From contig JBICIE010000228.1 of the NCBI GenBank assembly GCA_043101635.1, positions 1 through 29,800 on the forward strand: DNA of 29,800 nt, read 5' to 3'. The notes under the pieces were generated by a model. The model ran no database searches and was not told the DNA's origin. It worked only from the letters and a program-made list of their open reading frames with translations. Both the position numbers and the translations under genes were made by a program. The DNA comes from CAYMJK01 sp043101635. Its GTDB lineage: Bacteria; Planctomycetota; Phycisphaerae; Phycisphaerales; UBA1924. Position 1 is the stretch's first letter; each line of letters starts with the position of its first letter. Shown piece after piece: positions 16,857-24,454 of the stretch.

Positions 16857-17921
16857 GTGAACGTGGCTCGACCGCGCGCCCGCGCGCGCGCACCTGCGTC
16901 CCGCCGCCCATGGGTAGACAGACCACTCGATTCCCATGCCCGTCGCGCCCGCACATCCCGCCCCGCAAACCCCCTCCCAGGGCCCCAGCAGGCCCCAGTG
17001 GCGTCGCCCGTCCGGGCGATGCGCCCCTCCGCTGTGTCCCGACCTGCCCGAGCTGCGCGCGCAATCCGATGCGCCGGGAGCCTCCAATCCGGCCCGCCTC
17101 CAGATGAATCTCGCCTGCGCCCTCAGCGGCGCTCTCCGCGCCCGCGCCCGCGCAAATCACGACGTCTCCATCGACGCCAGCCTCCAGCGCGATCAGGCCA
17201 TCCTCGACGCCGCCCTGCTCCTGCTCGACCTCAGCTCGCCGGCTCGCGAGCCACAGCGCGACCCCGTGCGCCCCCCGGGCTTCCGCCTGCCGCGCCTCAC
17301 CCTCGGGCGCGTCGCGCTCCCGCGCCTCAGCCTCCCCGGCCTGTGCCGGCCGCGCATCCGGCTCGCGTCCCTGCACTGCGCCAGCTTGATCAGCACGCTC
17401 CTGCGCTGCGCCCACCGCCGATCTCCGACCCGCCGCCGGGCGCCACAGCCCACCCCCTCTCCGATCTCGCCCCGTCCGCGCCCGGCTGGCATGGCCGCAA
17501 CATCGCCGCCCGCATCCTCGGCGCGCCGCAACCAGCCGTCAACCGCTACTGCCGCCGAGACGCATCTTCCGATCCCGCCTGCGCCCGCACCGCTCGCTTC
17601 ACCGTTGACGCCCCGGCGACATCGGCGCCCAACGCTCGCACATCCCGTAGCGCGGGCGCCGGCGCCTGAGCGCTGCGCCGCCGCCAGCTTCAGTCCCGAA
17701 GCGCGCGCCCTCGGCAATCCGAGCGCCGGCGCTCCCGCAGCGCCACGCAGCGCCGGCCTGCCGCGCGCCCGCTCGCGCTCACCACCCCGCGCAACTGCGC
17801 TGCCTCGCCTGGCCCGGCGCCGGCCCCACAACAGTGATCGCAGTCCAGGCGCACGCCAGCGTGAATGCCCGGGCTCACGCTGCGCCCATGCGGCATCGGG
17901 CTCAACCAACCAGCCATGCGC
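16857..17921 (+). other. About 1.1 kb without a confident gene; possible decayed or frameshifted coding sequence
   Basis: No reading frame here gives a recognisable protein. The + strand is very C-rich. Codon-like periodicity (C or G at third positions) appears in one frame from about 16936 to 17400, including LQRDQAILDAALLLLDL (about 17188-17238). It then moves to a second frame from about 17400 to 17669 (GWHGRNIAARILGAPQPAVN, resembling a helix-turn-helix), and possibly to others up to 17944. This drift suggests a pseudogene or a low-complexity region. A - strand frame (17909-17193) is open but Arg/Ala/Gly-rich and unconvincing. No tRNA, terminator or AT-rich segment is visible. Confidence 0.35.
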
Positions 17922-18446
17922 CTACTCGAAATGGAGGAAGCTGAGATGGAGCTGGCAGTGGCCGAGCTGGAGGCGCTGCCACTGGTCGTGGGTGAGCTGG
18001 CCGAACAGGGGAGAAGGCTTGTCGAAGCGTTCGCCAGCGCGGGTGCGGGCGATCTGGGCCCGGAACTGCGACATGCTTTCTTCGAACGTGATCCCGGGGC
18101 CATGCTCAAGGTGGTTGCGCACCTTCAACGGCGACTTGAAGCCAGGCGGCGGCGCGGCGCCGGAAGCGGCCTTCCGCTTGAACAGAAGTCTGGCGATGAG
18201 CGCCAGCAGAAGCGGCGGCTTCATCTCCGCCGGGAAGCCGTCGAGAGCGCACTTCCAGAAGGTGGCAAGGTGGGCGAGGATCTGGCCGGGGATCCAGTTG
18301 CCGGTGGCGCGGAGCGTTCCAGCATCGTGGGCCTGCTGGATGCGGTCGAGTTCGGCGGCGAGGTCGTCGAGGCTGGTGAACTTCAGGTCGCGCCGGGCCG
18401 CCTTGCGGGTGTTGATGGGGGTGGAGGAGGTCGGGGCGGTGGTCAT
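17922..18446 (-). CDS. DUF1569 (DinB-like) protein
   Basis: The 174-residue product fits the DUF1569 family, a DinB-like four-helix fold of unknown function. Indicators are RRDLKFTSLDDLAAELDRI near the N terminus, then NWIPGQILAHLATFWKCALD (the family has a W-x-x-G-Q-x-x-x-H-L segment), and the C-terminal SPLFGQLTHDQWQRLQLGH with CQLHLSFL. The histidines in AHLATFW and LGHCQLHL could bind metal, as in DinB proteins. The ATG at 18446 is preceded by AGGA with a 6-base spacer. It lies 61 bases downstream of uvrD on the same strand, possibly in one transcript. Confidence 0.82.
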   Translation of the reverse strand: MTTAPTSSTPINTRKAARRDLKFTSLDDLAAELDRIQQAHDAGTLRATGNWIPGQILAHLATFWKCALDGFPAEMKPPLLLALIARLLFKRKAASGAAPPPGFKSPLKVRNHLEHGPGITFEESMSQFRAQIARTRAGERFDKPSPLFGQLTHDQWQRLQLGHCQLHLSFLHFE

Positions 18447-18477
18447 GGCGAATCCTGCTTTGACGAGAAGAGGGATC

Positions 18478-18503
18478 AAGGCACGCGGCATCAAGGCATC
18501 GAG
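18478..18503. repeat. Short GGCATC-phased repeat between uvrD and the DUF1569 gene
   Basis: GGCA words recur at 18480, 18487 and 18495 (steps of 7 and 8) within atcaaggcacgcggcatcaa. Reverse-complemented, this resembles the TGCC array at 16811-16856 (shared words such as GCGGCATC and GGCATC-RAGGCA). It probably belongs to a small dispersed intergenic repeat family. Confidence 0.45.
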
Positions 18504-18507
18504 TACA

Positions 18508-20895
18508 TCACGAGACGGGCGTGAGGCGGGCGTACTCGAGCACAAGTGTCTTCTCGCCGACATCGCGGAACTTGATCCTGGCGCGCGCATTTGCGCCCCC
18601 CTGGATCCAGGTGATCGAGCCGACGCCGAACTGCGGGTGGCGGACCAGGGCGCCGACCGCGAAGGGGACGCCGGCAGCGCGGCCGGCGCCGGGGCGGGGG
18701 CGGGCTCGCGGGTCGGGAGCGCCGCCGCCGCGGCGGACGGGGCCGAAGTCGTCCCACTCGCCGACATCGGCCCGGTCGCTGAAGGTGATGTGCTCGCGGT
18801 CGAACTCTTCCAGGAAGCGGCTGGGGATGGTGCGTTCGGCGATGCCGCGGTGGGTGCGGTAGCGGGCGCTGGTGATCAGCAGCCGGCGCATGGCGCGGGT
18901 GACGCCGACGAAGCAGAGGCGGCGCTCTTCTTCGAGTTCGGCTTCCGACTCGCGGGCCCGGGAGTGGGGGAGCGAGCCCTCTTCGAGGCCGATCATGGCG
19001 ACGGCGGGAAACTCGAGGCCCTTGGCGGCGTGCAGTGTCATGAGGGTGACAGCGCCGCTGGCGGGATCGACGGCGTCGGCGTCCGCAACCAGGCTGACCG
19101 ACTCGAGGAAGGCGCGCAGCATGGCGAGCAGCGGGGGGATGTCGCCCGCTTCGCCTGCCGCAGCGCGGTCGGGATCGGTGAAGCTGACGGGGTCGGCCTC
19201 GGGGTCGAACTCGGCCTCGAAGTCGGCAGCGCTGCTGACGAGTTCGTCGAGGTTGTCCACGCGCTCGGCGTCGCTTTCGCTGCCGCTGCTCTTGGCCTGC
19301 TTCTGGTACATGTCGCGCAGGCCGGATTCGGTGATGATGCGGTTGACGAGATCGGCCAGCGAGCCCGTGATGTCGGCGCCCATGAAGGTCCCGCCGCCGG
19401 TCCAGCCGTCGAGCATGTCGAGGAAGGCGCCGATCGCGTTGGTGGCGCGGGCGCTGGCGCCATCGATGTCGCGGGCCCGGCGCATGGCGGCGAGGACGGG
19501 AACGCCGAGGTCGGCGGCGACGCGCTCGACGGCGCTGAGGCTGGATTTGCCGATGCCGCGGGTCGGGGTGTTGACGATGCGCAGCAGCGAGATGTCGTCG
19601 GCGGGGTTGGCAACGACGCGGAGGTAGGCGATGGCGCTCTTGACTTCCTCGCGGTCGTAGAAGGCCGTGCCGCGGGCGATGACATAAGGGACGCCGCGCC
19701 CGCGCAGGGCCTCCTCCATGACGCGGCTGAGGGCGTTGGTGCGGTAGAAGACGGCCATGTCCTTCCAGGCGAGGCTGTCGTCGTCGCGCCGGGCGGCCAG
19801 CCAGTCGGCAACCAGGTCGGCCTCGTGGTGCTCATCGCGGCAGAGCGTGACCTCGACGGGGTGGCCGCCGGGGCTGCGGGTGAACAGGTCCTTGTGCTTG
19901 CGCCGGATGTTGTGGCGGATGAGGTGGTCGGCGGTGGCGAGGATGGGGGCGGTGGAGCGGAAGTTCTCGCCGAGGGCTATCACGCGCGCGCTCGGATAGT
20001 GCTTCTCGAAGTCCAGTATGTTAGTGATGTCGGCGCCGCGCCAGGCGTAGATGGATTGATCAGGGTCGCCCACCACGCAGATGTTGGGGCCCCCCGGGCC
20101 GCGTCCGTCTTCGTTTGCAACCCCTGCGAGTTCGGCGGCGATGGTGAACTGGGCCCGGTTGGTATCCTGGTACTCGTCGATGAGCAGGTACTGCCAGCGG
20201 GCCCGGAGTTCGGCGCGAGCCTGATCGGATGTCTTGAGGAGGCGGGCGGTCAGCAGCAGGAGGTCGTCGAAGTCGAGGGCGCCGGCATCCCGCAGGGCGC
20301 GCTCATAGGCCTTGTAGATCTTCGCGATGTTCTTGCTGTAGAAGTCGCCAGCGCGGGCGGCGAAGGCGTCGGCGTCCAGCAGGTCGTTCTTGGCGTTGCT
20401 GATGGCGCTGAGAACGGAGCGAGGCGGCCAGTTGCTGGTGGAGAGGTCGAGGGCGCCGATGACGCGCTTCATCAGGGCGGCCTGGTCGGCGGAGTCGTAG
20501 ACGCTGTAGTCGGACTTCAGCCCCGGGATGGCGGCCATGTCGGCGTAGCGCCGCAGCAGGCGGGCGCACAGCGAGTGGAAGGTGGAGACGGTGAGGCCGC
20601 GGGGCGGGGCGTCGCCGGAGCTGAGCAGGGCGCCGACGCGCTGGCGCATCTCCGCGGCGGCCTTGTTGGTGAAGGTGAGCGCGAGGATGGACCAGGGCGG
20701 CACGCCGAGGCGCACGAGATGCGCGATGCGCCGTGTGATCACGCGGGTCTTGCCGCTGCCGGCGGCGGCGAGGACCAGCAGCGGACCCTCGGTGCACAGC
20801 ACGGCCTGGCGCTGCGGATCGGTCAGATCGTCCAGCAGCGGATCGGGCGCGGCGGGAGCCGCCCCGGCGGCGTCGGTCTCTTCCGTGAAACCCAT
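18508..20895 (-). CDS. PcrA/UvrD-type superfamily 1A DNA helicase
   Basis: This is a 3'-5' DNA helicase of the UvrD/PcrA group, involved in excision repair, mismatch repair or replication restart. The 795-residue protein has all SF1A motifs: LTDPQRQAVL (Q motif), AAAGSGKT (Walker A, 43-50), LTFTNKAAAEMRQRV (Ia), DEYQDTNRAQF (Walker B), GDPDQSIYAWRGAD (III), GENFRST (IV), TLHAAKGLEF (V) and VGVTRAMRRL (VI). The C-terminal tail GALVRHPQFGVGSITWIQGG is the Tudor-like domain that binds RNA polymerase in PcrA/UvrD. No Shine-Dalgarno precedes ATG 20895, but a -10 element lies 6 bases upstream, so the message may be leaderless. The gene is divergent from trkA. Confidence 0.96.
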   Translation of the reverse strand: MGFTEETDAAGAAPAAPDPLLDDLTDPQRQAVLCTEGPLLVLAAAGSGKTRVITRRIAHLVRLGVPPWSILALTFTNKAAAEMRQRVGALLSSGDAPPRGLTVSTFHSLCARLLRRYADMAAIPGLKSDYSVYDSADQAALMKRVIGALDLSTSNWPPRSVLSAISNAKNDLLDADAFAARAGDFYSKNIAKIYKAYERALRDAGALDFDDLLLLTARLLKTSDQARAELRARWQYLLIDEYQDTNRAQFTIAAELAGVANEDGRGPGGPNICVVGDPDQSIYAWRGADITNILDFEKHYPSARVIALGENFRSTAPILATADHLIRHNIRRKHKDLFTRSPGGHPVEVTLCRDEHHEADLVADWLAARRDDDSLAWKDMAVFYRTNALSRVMEEALRGRGVPYVIARGTAFYDREEVKSAIAYLRVVANPADDISLLRIVNTPTRGIGKSSLSAVERVAADLGVPVLAAMRRARDIDGASARATNAIGAFLDMLDGWTGGGTFMGADITGSLADLVNRIITESGLRDMYQKQAKSSGSESDAERVDNLDELVSSAADFEAEFDPEADPVSFTDPDRAAAGEAGDIPPLLAMLRAFLESVSLVADADAVDPASGAVTLMTLHAAKGLEFPAVAMIGLEEGSLPHSRARESEAELEEERRLCFVGVTRAMRRLLITSARYRTHRGIAERTIPSRFLEEFDREHITFSDRADVGEWDDFGPVRRGGGAPDPRARPRPGAGRAAGVPFAVGALVRHPQFGVGSITWIQGGANARARIKFRDVGEKTLVLEYARLTPVS

Positions 20896-20901
20896 GGCGT
20901 G

Positions 20902-20907
20902 AGCATA
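20902..20907 (-). promoter_or_regulatory. -10 element for uvrD, probable leaderless message
   Basis: On the - strand TATGCT lies only 6 bases before the helicase ATG. A start about 7 bases after the -10 would be at or next to the A of the ATG, so the mRNA would have no leader, consistent with the lack of a Shine-Dalgarno. No convincing -35 is seen. Confidence 0.45.
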
Positions 20908-20925
20908 GCCGGGGGCCGTTGTCGC

Positions 20926-20957
20926 TTGACGCGGTTCGCGGTGGTCCCGGGTATGAT
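20926..20957 (+). promoter_or_regulatory. Candidate trkA promoter
   Basis: TTGACG (20926-20931) and TATGAT (20952-20957) match sigma-70 elements, but the 20-base spacer is longer than usual, so only the -10 is reasonably supported. The trkA ATG begins 8 bases after the -10, again suggesting a leaderless or nearly leaderless transcript. Confidence 0.45.
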
Positions 20958-20965
20958 CGGGCCCC

Positions 20966-22306
20966 ATGAGGATCCTGATCTGCGGCGCCGGGCATGTCGG
21001 AGCTTTTGCCGCCGAGGCGCTCGCCGCGGCCCGCCACAGCATTACGGTCATCGACATCGACCCGGACCGTGTCCGCGAGATCGGCGACCGGCTGGATGTC
21101 GCGGTGCTGCGCGCCGATTGCGCGCACGCGGCGACCCTGGACGAGGCGGGCGTGGGCGCCGCGGATCTGCTGGTGGCCGCGACCGATCGCGATGAGGTGA
21201 ATCTGCTGGCGGCCTCCATCGCCAAAGGCATGGGCGCCCGCAAGAGCGTGGCCCGCGTGCGCCTGGACTCGTACTACGACGACCGGCGCTTTCACTACGC
21301 CCGCCACCTGGGCATCGACCGGCTGATCTGCCCGGAGTACGCCACCAGCGAGCAGATCGCGCACATCCTCCGAAATCCCGCGGCGATCGCGATCGAGTCG
21401 TTCGCGAACTGGAAGATCGAGCTGCAGGAGTTCGGCGTCGCCGACCGGGCGCCGGCGCTGGGCAAGCGGCTGGTGGAGGCGCCTTTCCCGCGCGGGGCCC
21501 GGCTGGTGGCGGTGGTGCGCGATGGCGAGGCCTTTGCGCCCGATGGCCAGACCGTGGTGCGCGCGGGGGACAAGGTCGTGCTGGTCGGCGAGCGCGAGGT
21601 CATGCCCAAGGCGATCCGGCTGTTCGGCCAGGCCAAGCTGCAGGCCCGCGACATCGTGGTGATGGGCGGGGGGCCCATGGCGGCGTGGCTGTGCCGGGCC
21701 CTGCGCGACCGGGCCTTTCACATCCGCCTGTTTGAGCCGGACCGCGCCATCGCCGAGAAGCTGGCCGCGGAGCTGGACTGGGTCACCGTCATCAACGCCG
21801 ACGCCACCAGCCAGGACACGTTCCGCAGCGAGTATCTGGGCAAGGCCGACATCTTCGTGGCGATCACCGATGATGATGAGGCCAACATCCTCGGTGGGGC
21901 GTGGGCCAAGAGCCAGGGCGTCAAGCAGGCGCTGGCGGTGGTGCAGCGGCCGGTCTATCTGCACCTGCTGGAGCACGTGGGGATCGACATGGCGTTCAGC
22001 CCGCGGGTGGCGGCGATGCGGGAGCTGACGCAGATGCTCGACGACAGCCCGGTGCTGGCGCTGTCGAGCCTCAGCCGCGGCGCCCTGGATGTCTACCGCG
22101 TGCGTGTCACCGCCGCCTCGCCCCTGGCCGAGCGGGCCCTGCGCGAGCAGAAGACGCCGGAGGGGTTCATCATCGCGGCGGTGCAGCACGGGGGCGACGC
22201 GTTCGTGCCCGGCGGCGACTCGGTGGTGCATGCGGGGGACACGGTGCTGGTGGTGGGCCCGCACCGGCGGTCGGCGGATCTGGAGCGCTTCGCGGCGGGC
22301 GAGTAG
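20966..22306 (+). CDS. trkA: TrkA, NAD-binding regulatory subunit of K+ uptake
   Basis: TrkA is the cytoplasmic gating ring of the TrkH potassium channel and binds nucleotides. The 446-residue protein has the standard duplicated architecture: RCK-N 1 at about 1-130 (MRILICGAGHVGAFAAEAL, with the GxGxxG loop and VIDIDPDRV), RCK-C 1 at about 140-215, RCK-N 2 at about 225-345 (IVVMGGGPMAAWLCRALRD, GGGxxA variant of the loop) and RCK-C 2 at about 365-445 (SPLAERALREQKTPEGFIIA). trkH follows after 15 bases, so the two are one operon. The gene is divergent from uvrD, with 70 bases between the starts. Confidence 0.95.
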   Translation: MRILICGAGHVGAFAAEALAAARHSITVIDIDPDRVREIGDRLDVAVLRADCAHAATLDEAGVGAADLLVAATDRDEVNLLAASIAKGMGARKSVARVRLDSYYDDRRFHYARHLGIDRLICPEYATSEQIAHILRNPAAIAIESFANWKIELQEFGVADRAPALGKRLVEAPFPRGARLVAVVRDGEAFAPDGQTVVRAGDKVVLVGEREVMPKAIRLFGQAKLQARDIVVMGGGPMAAWLCRALRDRAFHIRLFEPDRAIAEKLAAELDWVTVINADATSQDTFRSEYLGKADIFVAITDDDEANILGGAWAKSQGVKQALAVVQRPVYLHLLEHVGIDMAFSPRVAAMRELTQMLDDSPVLALSSLSRGALDVYRVRVTAASPLAERALREQKTPEGFIIAAVQHGGDAFVPGGDSVVHAGDTVLVVGPHRRSADLERFAAGE

Positions 22307-22321
22307 CGGCGGCGGCTGATC

Positions 22322-23881
22322 ATGAACTACTTCTTCGTGCTTCGACAGCTTGCCCGACTGCTGGCAGCGCTCTCCCTGGCGCTGCTTGCCGTGGCGGCGT
22401 GGAGCGCGCTCTTGGCCTTCGGGTTCGGAGACACAGCCGAGCGGGCCGCGGCGGCGGCCTTTGCCATCAGCGGCGCCGGCGGGCTGGCGGCGGGGGCGAT
22501 CGCATCCCGGCTGCTGCGCCGGGGCCGGACGGACCTGGAGCGTCGCGAGGCCCTGCTGCTGGTGACGCTGTCGTGGCTGGTCGGCGCCGGGCTCAGCGGC
22601 CTGCCGTATCTGCTGTGGGCCAGCTTCGCCGGGGCCGACCTCGGAACCGGCGCTGCCGCGTTCGCCTCGCCGGTCAACTGCTACTTCGAGGCCATGAGCG
22701 GGCTGACCACCACCGGCGCCACCATCCTCACCGGGATCGACGAGCTGCCGCGCAGCGTGCTCCTGTGGCGGGCCACGACGCACTGGATCGGCGGGCTGGG
22801 CATCGTGGTGCTGTTCGTGGCGGTGCTGCCGTCGGTGGGTGTCGCCGGCAAGCGGCTGTTCACGGTCGAGGCCGCCGGCCCCAGCCCGCGCGGCGTGCGC
22901 CCGGAGGTGCGGGAGACGGCCCGGGTGCTGCTGATCATCTACAGCGCCCTGACGCTGGCGCTGATCGGGATGCTGCTGGCCCTGGGCATGGGGCTGTTCG
23001 ACGCCATCTGCCACGCCTTCGCCACGCTGGCCACCGGCGGCTTTGCCACCAGCGACGCCTCCATCGCCGGCCGCTCGGCGGCGATCCAGTGGATCCTGGT
23101 GCTGTTCATGATCGCCGGGGGCGTGAACTTCGGCCTTTACTACAAGGCGGTGCGGCGGCGCTCGGCGGGCGCCATCGCGCGGGATACCGAGCTGCGGGTC
23201 TACCTGGTCACCATCGCGCTGGTTGCGCTGCTGTGTTTCGGGCTGCTGGCGGGCCGGCCCATCATCACGACAGCGCCCGATGGCGCTGGGGCGCTGGTCA
23301 CCGAGACCGGCGCGCTGGCAGCGCTGCGGCACGCGACCTTCCAGGCCGCCTCCATCCACACCACCACCGGCTTCTGCACCGCGGATTTCGACCTGTGGCC
23401 GACCCTGGCCAAAGGCGCCCTGGTGCTGCTGATGTTCATCGGCGGCTGCGCCGGCTCCACCGCCGGCGGGATCAAGGTCATCCGGCTGTGGATCGCGCTG
23501 CGGCTGGCGCTGGCGCAGATCGAGCGCACGTTCCGCCCCAGCGTGGTGCGCCCCTTGCGGGTGGGGGGGCAGGTGGTCAGCGAGGAGATCAAGCTGGACA
23601 CGTTGGCGTACATCCTGGCGTTCATCCTGCTGTGGCTGGTGGGCACGGGCGTGCTGCTGGCGATCGAGGCGCCGGGCGACATCAGCTTCGCCACCGCGGC
23701 GACGGCCTCGGTCAGCGCCCTGGGCACGATCGGCCCGGGGCTGGGGCGGGTGGGGGCGATCCAGAACTACGCGTGGATGACGGACGCCAGCAAGATCCTG
23801 CTGTGCGGCTGGATGCTGATGGCCCGGCTGGAGATCTTCCCGGTGATCGTGCTGCTGAGCTTGCGCTTCTGGCGGGAGTGA
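22322..23881 (+). CDS. trkH: TrkH, potassium channel/transporter subunit
   Basis: TrkH is the K+-conducting inner-membrane subunit. The 519-residue protein has about ten to twelve hydrophobic segments and the four pore repeats. The filter segments are TTTGAT (129-134), LATGGFAT (near 236-243), TTTGFCT (347-353) and TIGPG (469-473). The conserved post-filter gate region CAGSTAGGIKVIRLW is at about 376-390. Filter glycines are present in all four repeats. The ATG is 15 bases after trkA; the upstream text has no strong Shine-Dalgarno, suggesting coupling to trkA translation. A GNRA-loop hairpin and octamer repeats follow the stop. Confidence 0.96.
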   Translation: MNYFFVLRQLARLLAALSLALLAVAAWSALLAFGFGDTAERAAAAAFAISGAGGLAAGAIASRLLRRGRTDLERREALLLVTLSWLVGAGLSGLPYLLWASFAGADLGTGAAAFASPVNCYFEAMSGLTTTGATILTGIDELPRSVLLWRATTHWIGGLGIVVLFVAVLPSVGVAGKRLFTVEAAGPSPRGVRPEVRETARVLLIIYSALTLALIGMLLALGMGLFDAICHAFATLATGGFATSDASIAGRSAAIQWILVLFMIAGGVNFGLYYKAVRRRSAGAIARDTELRVYLVTIALVALLCFGLLAGRPIITTAPDGAGALVTETGALAALRHATFQAASIHTTTGFCTADFDLWPTLAKGALVLLMFIGGCAGSTAGGIKVIRLWIALRLALAQIERTFRPSVVRPLRVGGQVVSEEIKLDTLAYILAFILLWLVGTGVLLAIEAPGDISFATAATASVSALGTIGPGLGRVGAIQNYAWMTDASKILLCGWMLMARLEIFPVIVLLSLRFWRE

Positions 23882-23890
23882 GGGGGCAAC

Positions 23891-24021
23891 GCGGCGAAGC
23901 GGCGAAGTGGCGCAGTGGCGAACTGGCACAGTGGCGCAGCGGCACAGCGGAAAGAGCCCTGAGCGCGAGCTCAGGGGCCAGCGCCCGATGTGGCACAGCG
24001 GCGAAGTGGCACAGTGCGCAG
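23891..24021. repeat. Tandem 8-bp repeats (G[TC]GGC[GA][AC]A), same family as at 326-473
   Basis: Eight consecutive octamers occupy 23891-23954: gcggcgaa, gcggcgaa, gtggcgca, gtggcgaa, ctggcaca, gtggcgca, gcggcaca, gcggaaag. After a hairpin the array resumes at 23990: gtggcaca, gcggcgaa, gtggcaca, gtgcgcag. The consensus equals that of the fliG-fliH element. A second hairpin, GGTCCGGA-TCATC-TCCGGACC (24043-24063), follows. The array is not translated in any credible gene. Confidence 0.85.
23957..23976 (+). terminator. Hairpin with GCGA tetraloop downstream of trkH
   Basis: CCCTGAGC-GCGA-GCTCAGGG is a perfect 8-bp stem with a stable GNRA tetraloop, 75 bases after the trkH stop and embedded between two blocks of octamer repeats. 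There is no U-tract, so it may stabilise the 3' end or act in Rho-type termination rather than being a classical intrinsic terminator. Confidence 0.5.
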
Positions 24022-24082
24022 ATGGCCGTGCGCCCGCGCTCAGGTCCGGATCATCTCCGGACCGGGGCGCTTCGCCCGGGTC

Positions 24083-24250
24083 ACGTTTCTGTCCTCCTTT
24101 GTTGCGCAGGCGTTCTCCTCTGCGACGTTTCTGTCCTCCTTTGTCGCGCAGGCGTTCTCCTGTGCGAGGTTTCTGTCCTCCTTTGTCGCGCAGGCGTTCT
24201 CCTGTGCGACGTTTCCGTTCTCCTTTGTCGCGCAGGAGCGCTCCTTTGTG
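24083..24250. repeat. Four tandem copies of a 42-bp repeat
   Basis: Units begin at 24083, 24125, 24167 and 24209. The first three differ at only a few bases (acgtttctgtcctcctttgt followed by a gcgcaggcgttctcc block); the fourth is diverged in its second half. Each unit looks like two related 21-bp halves. The period is a multiple of three and a + strand frame is open through it into the next gene (repeating FLSSFVAQAF), but the next gene has its own Shine-Dalgarno and start, and this peptide is not credible. The repeat lies 205 bases upstream of that gene. Confidence 0.85.
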
Positions 24251-24454
24251 ATCGATCCGTTCCCCTGCGCAGCGCAGGCGGGCGCCTTTGCGTGTCCGCA
24301 TAACCGCTGCGCTGGCGCGGGCGGCGCCGGATGGGCCGGTTGCGCTGCCGCAGGCGCAGCGCCCGGCGCCTGCGCCACTGATGCCGCCGCCGCCCGGCGA
24401 CGATGCGAACGCCAGCCCGGCGATGTCGCCCGGCTGCGCAACAGGAGACAAGAC

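Noticed and set aside
17193..17909. - strand frame of 238 codons in the gene-poor region
   Set aside because: Arg/Gly/Ala-rich low-complexity translation without a ribosome-binding site or motif.
16936..21195. Very long + strand open frame of about 1400 codons
   Set aside because: From about 17.9 kb it is the antisense shadow of the DUF1569 and helicase genes; its translation there is low-complexity Gly/Ala/Asp text.
24083..24250. CRISPR array
   Set aside because: The 42-bp units are contiguous tandem repeats with no unique spacers and no cas genes nearby.
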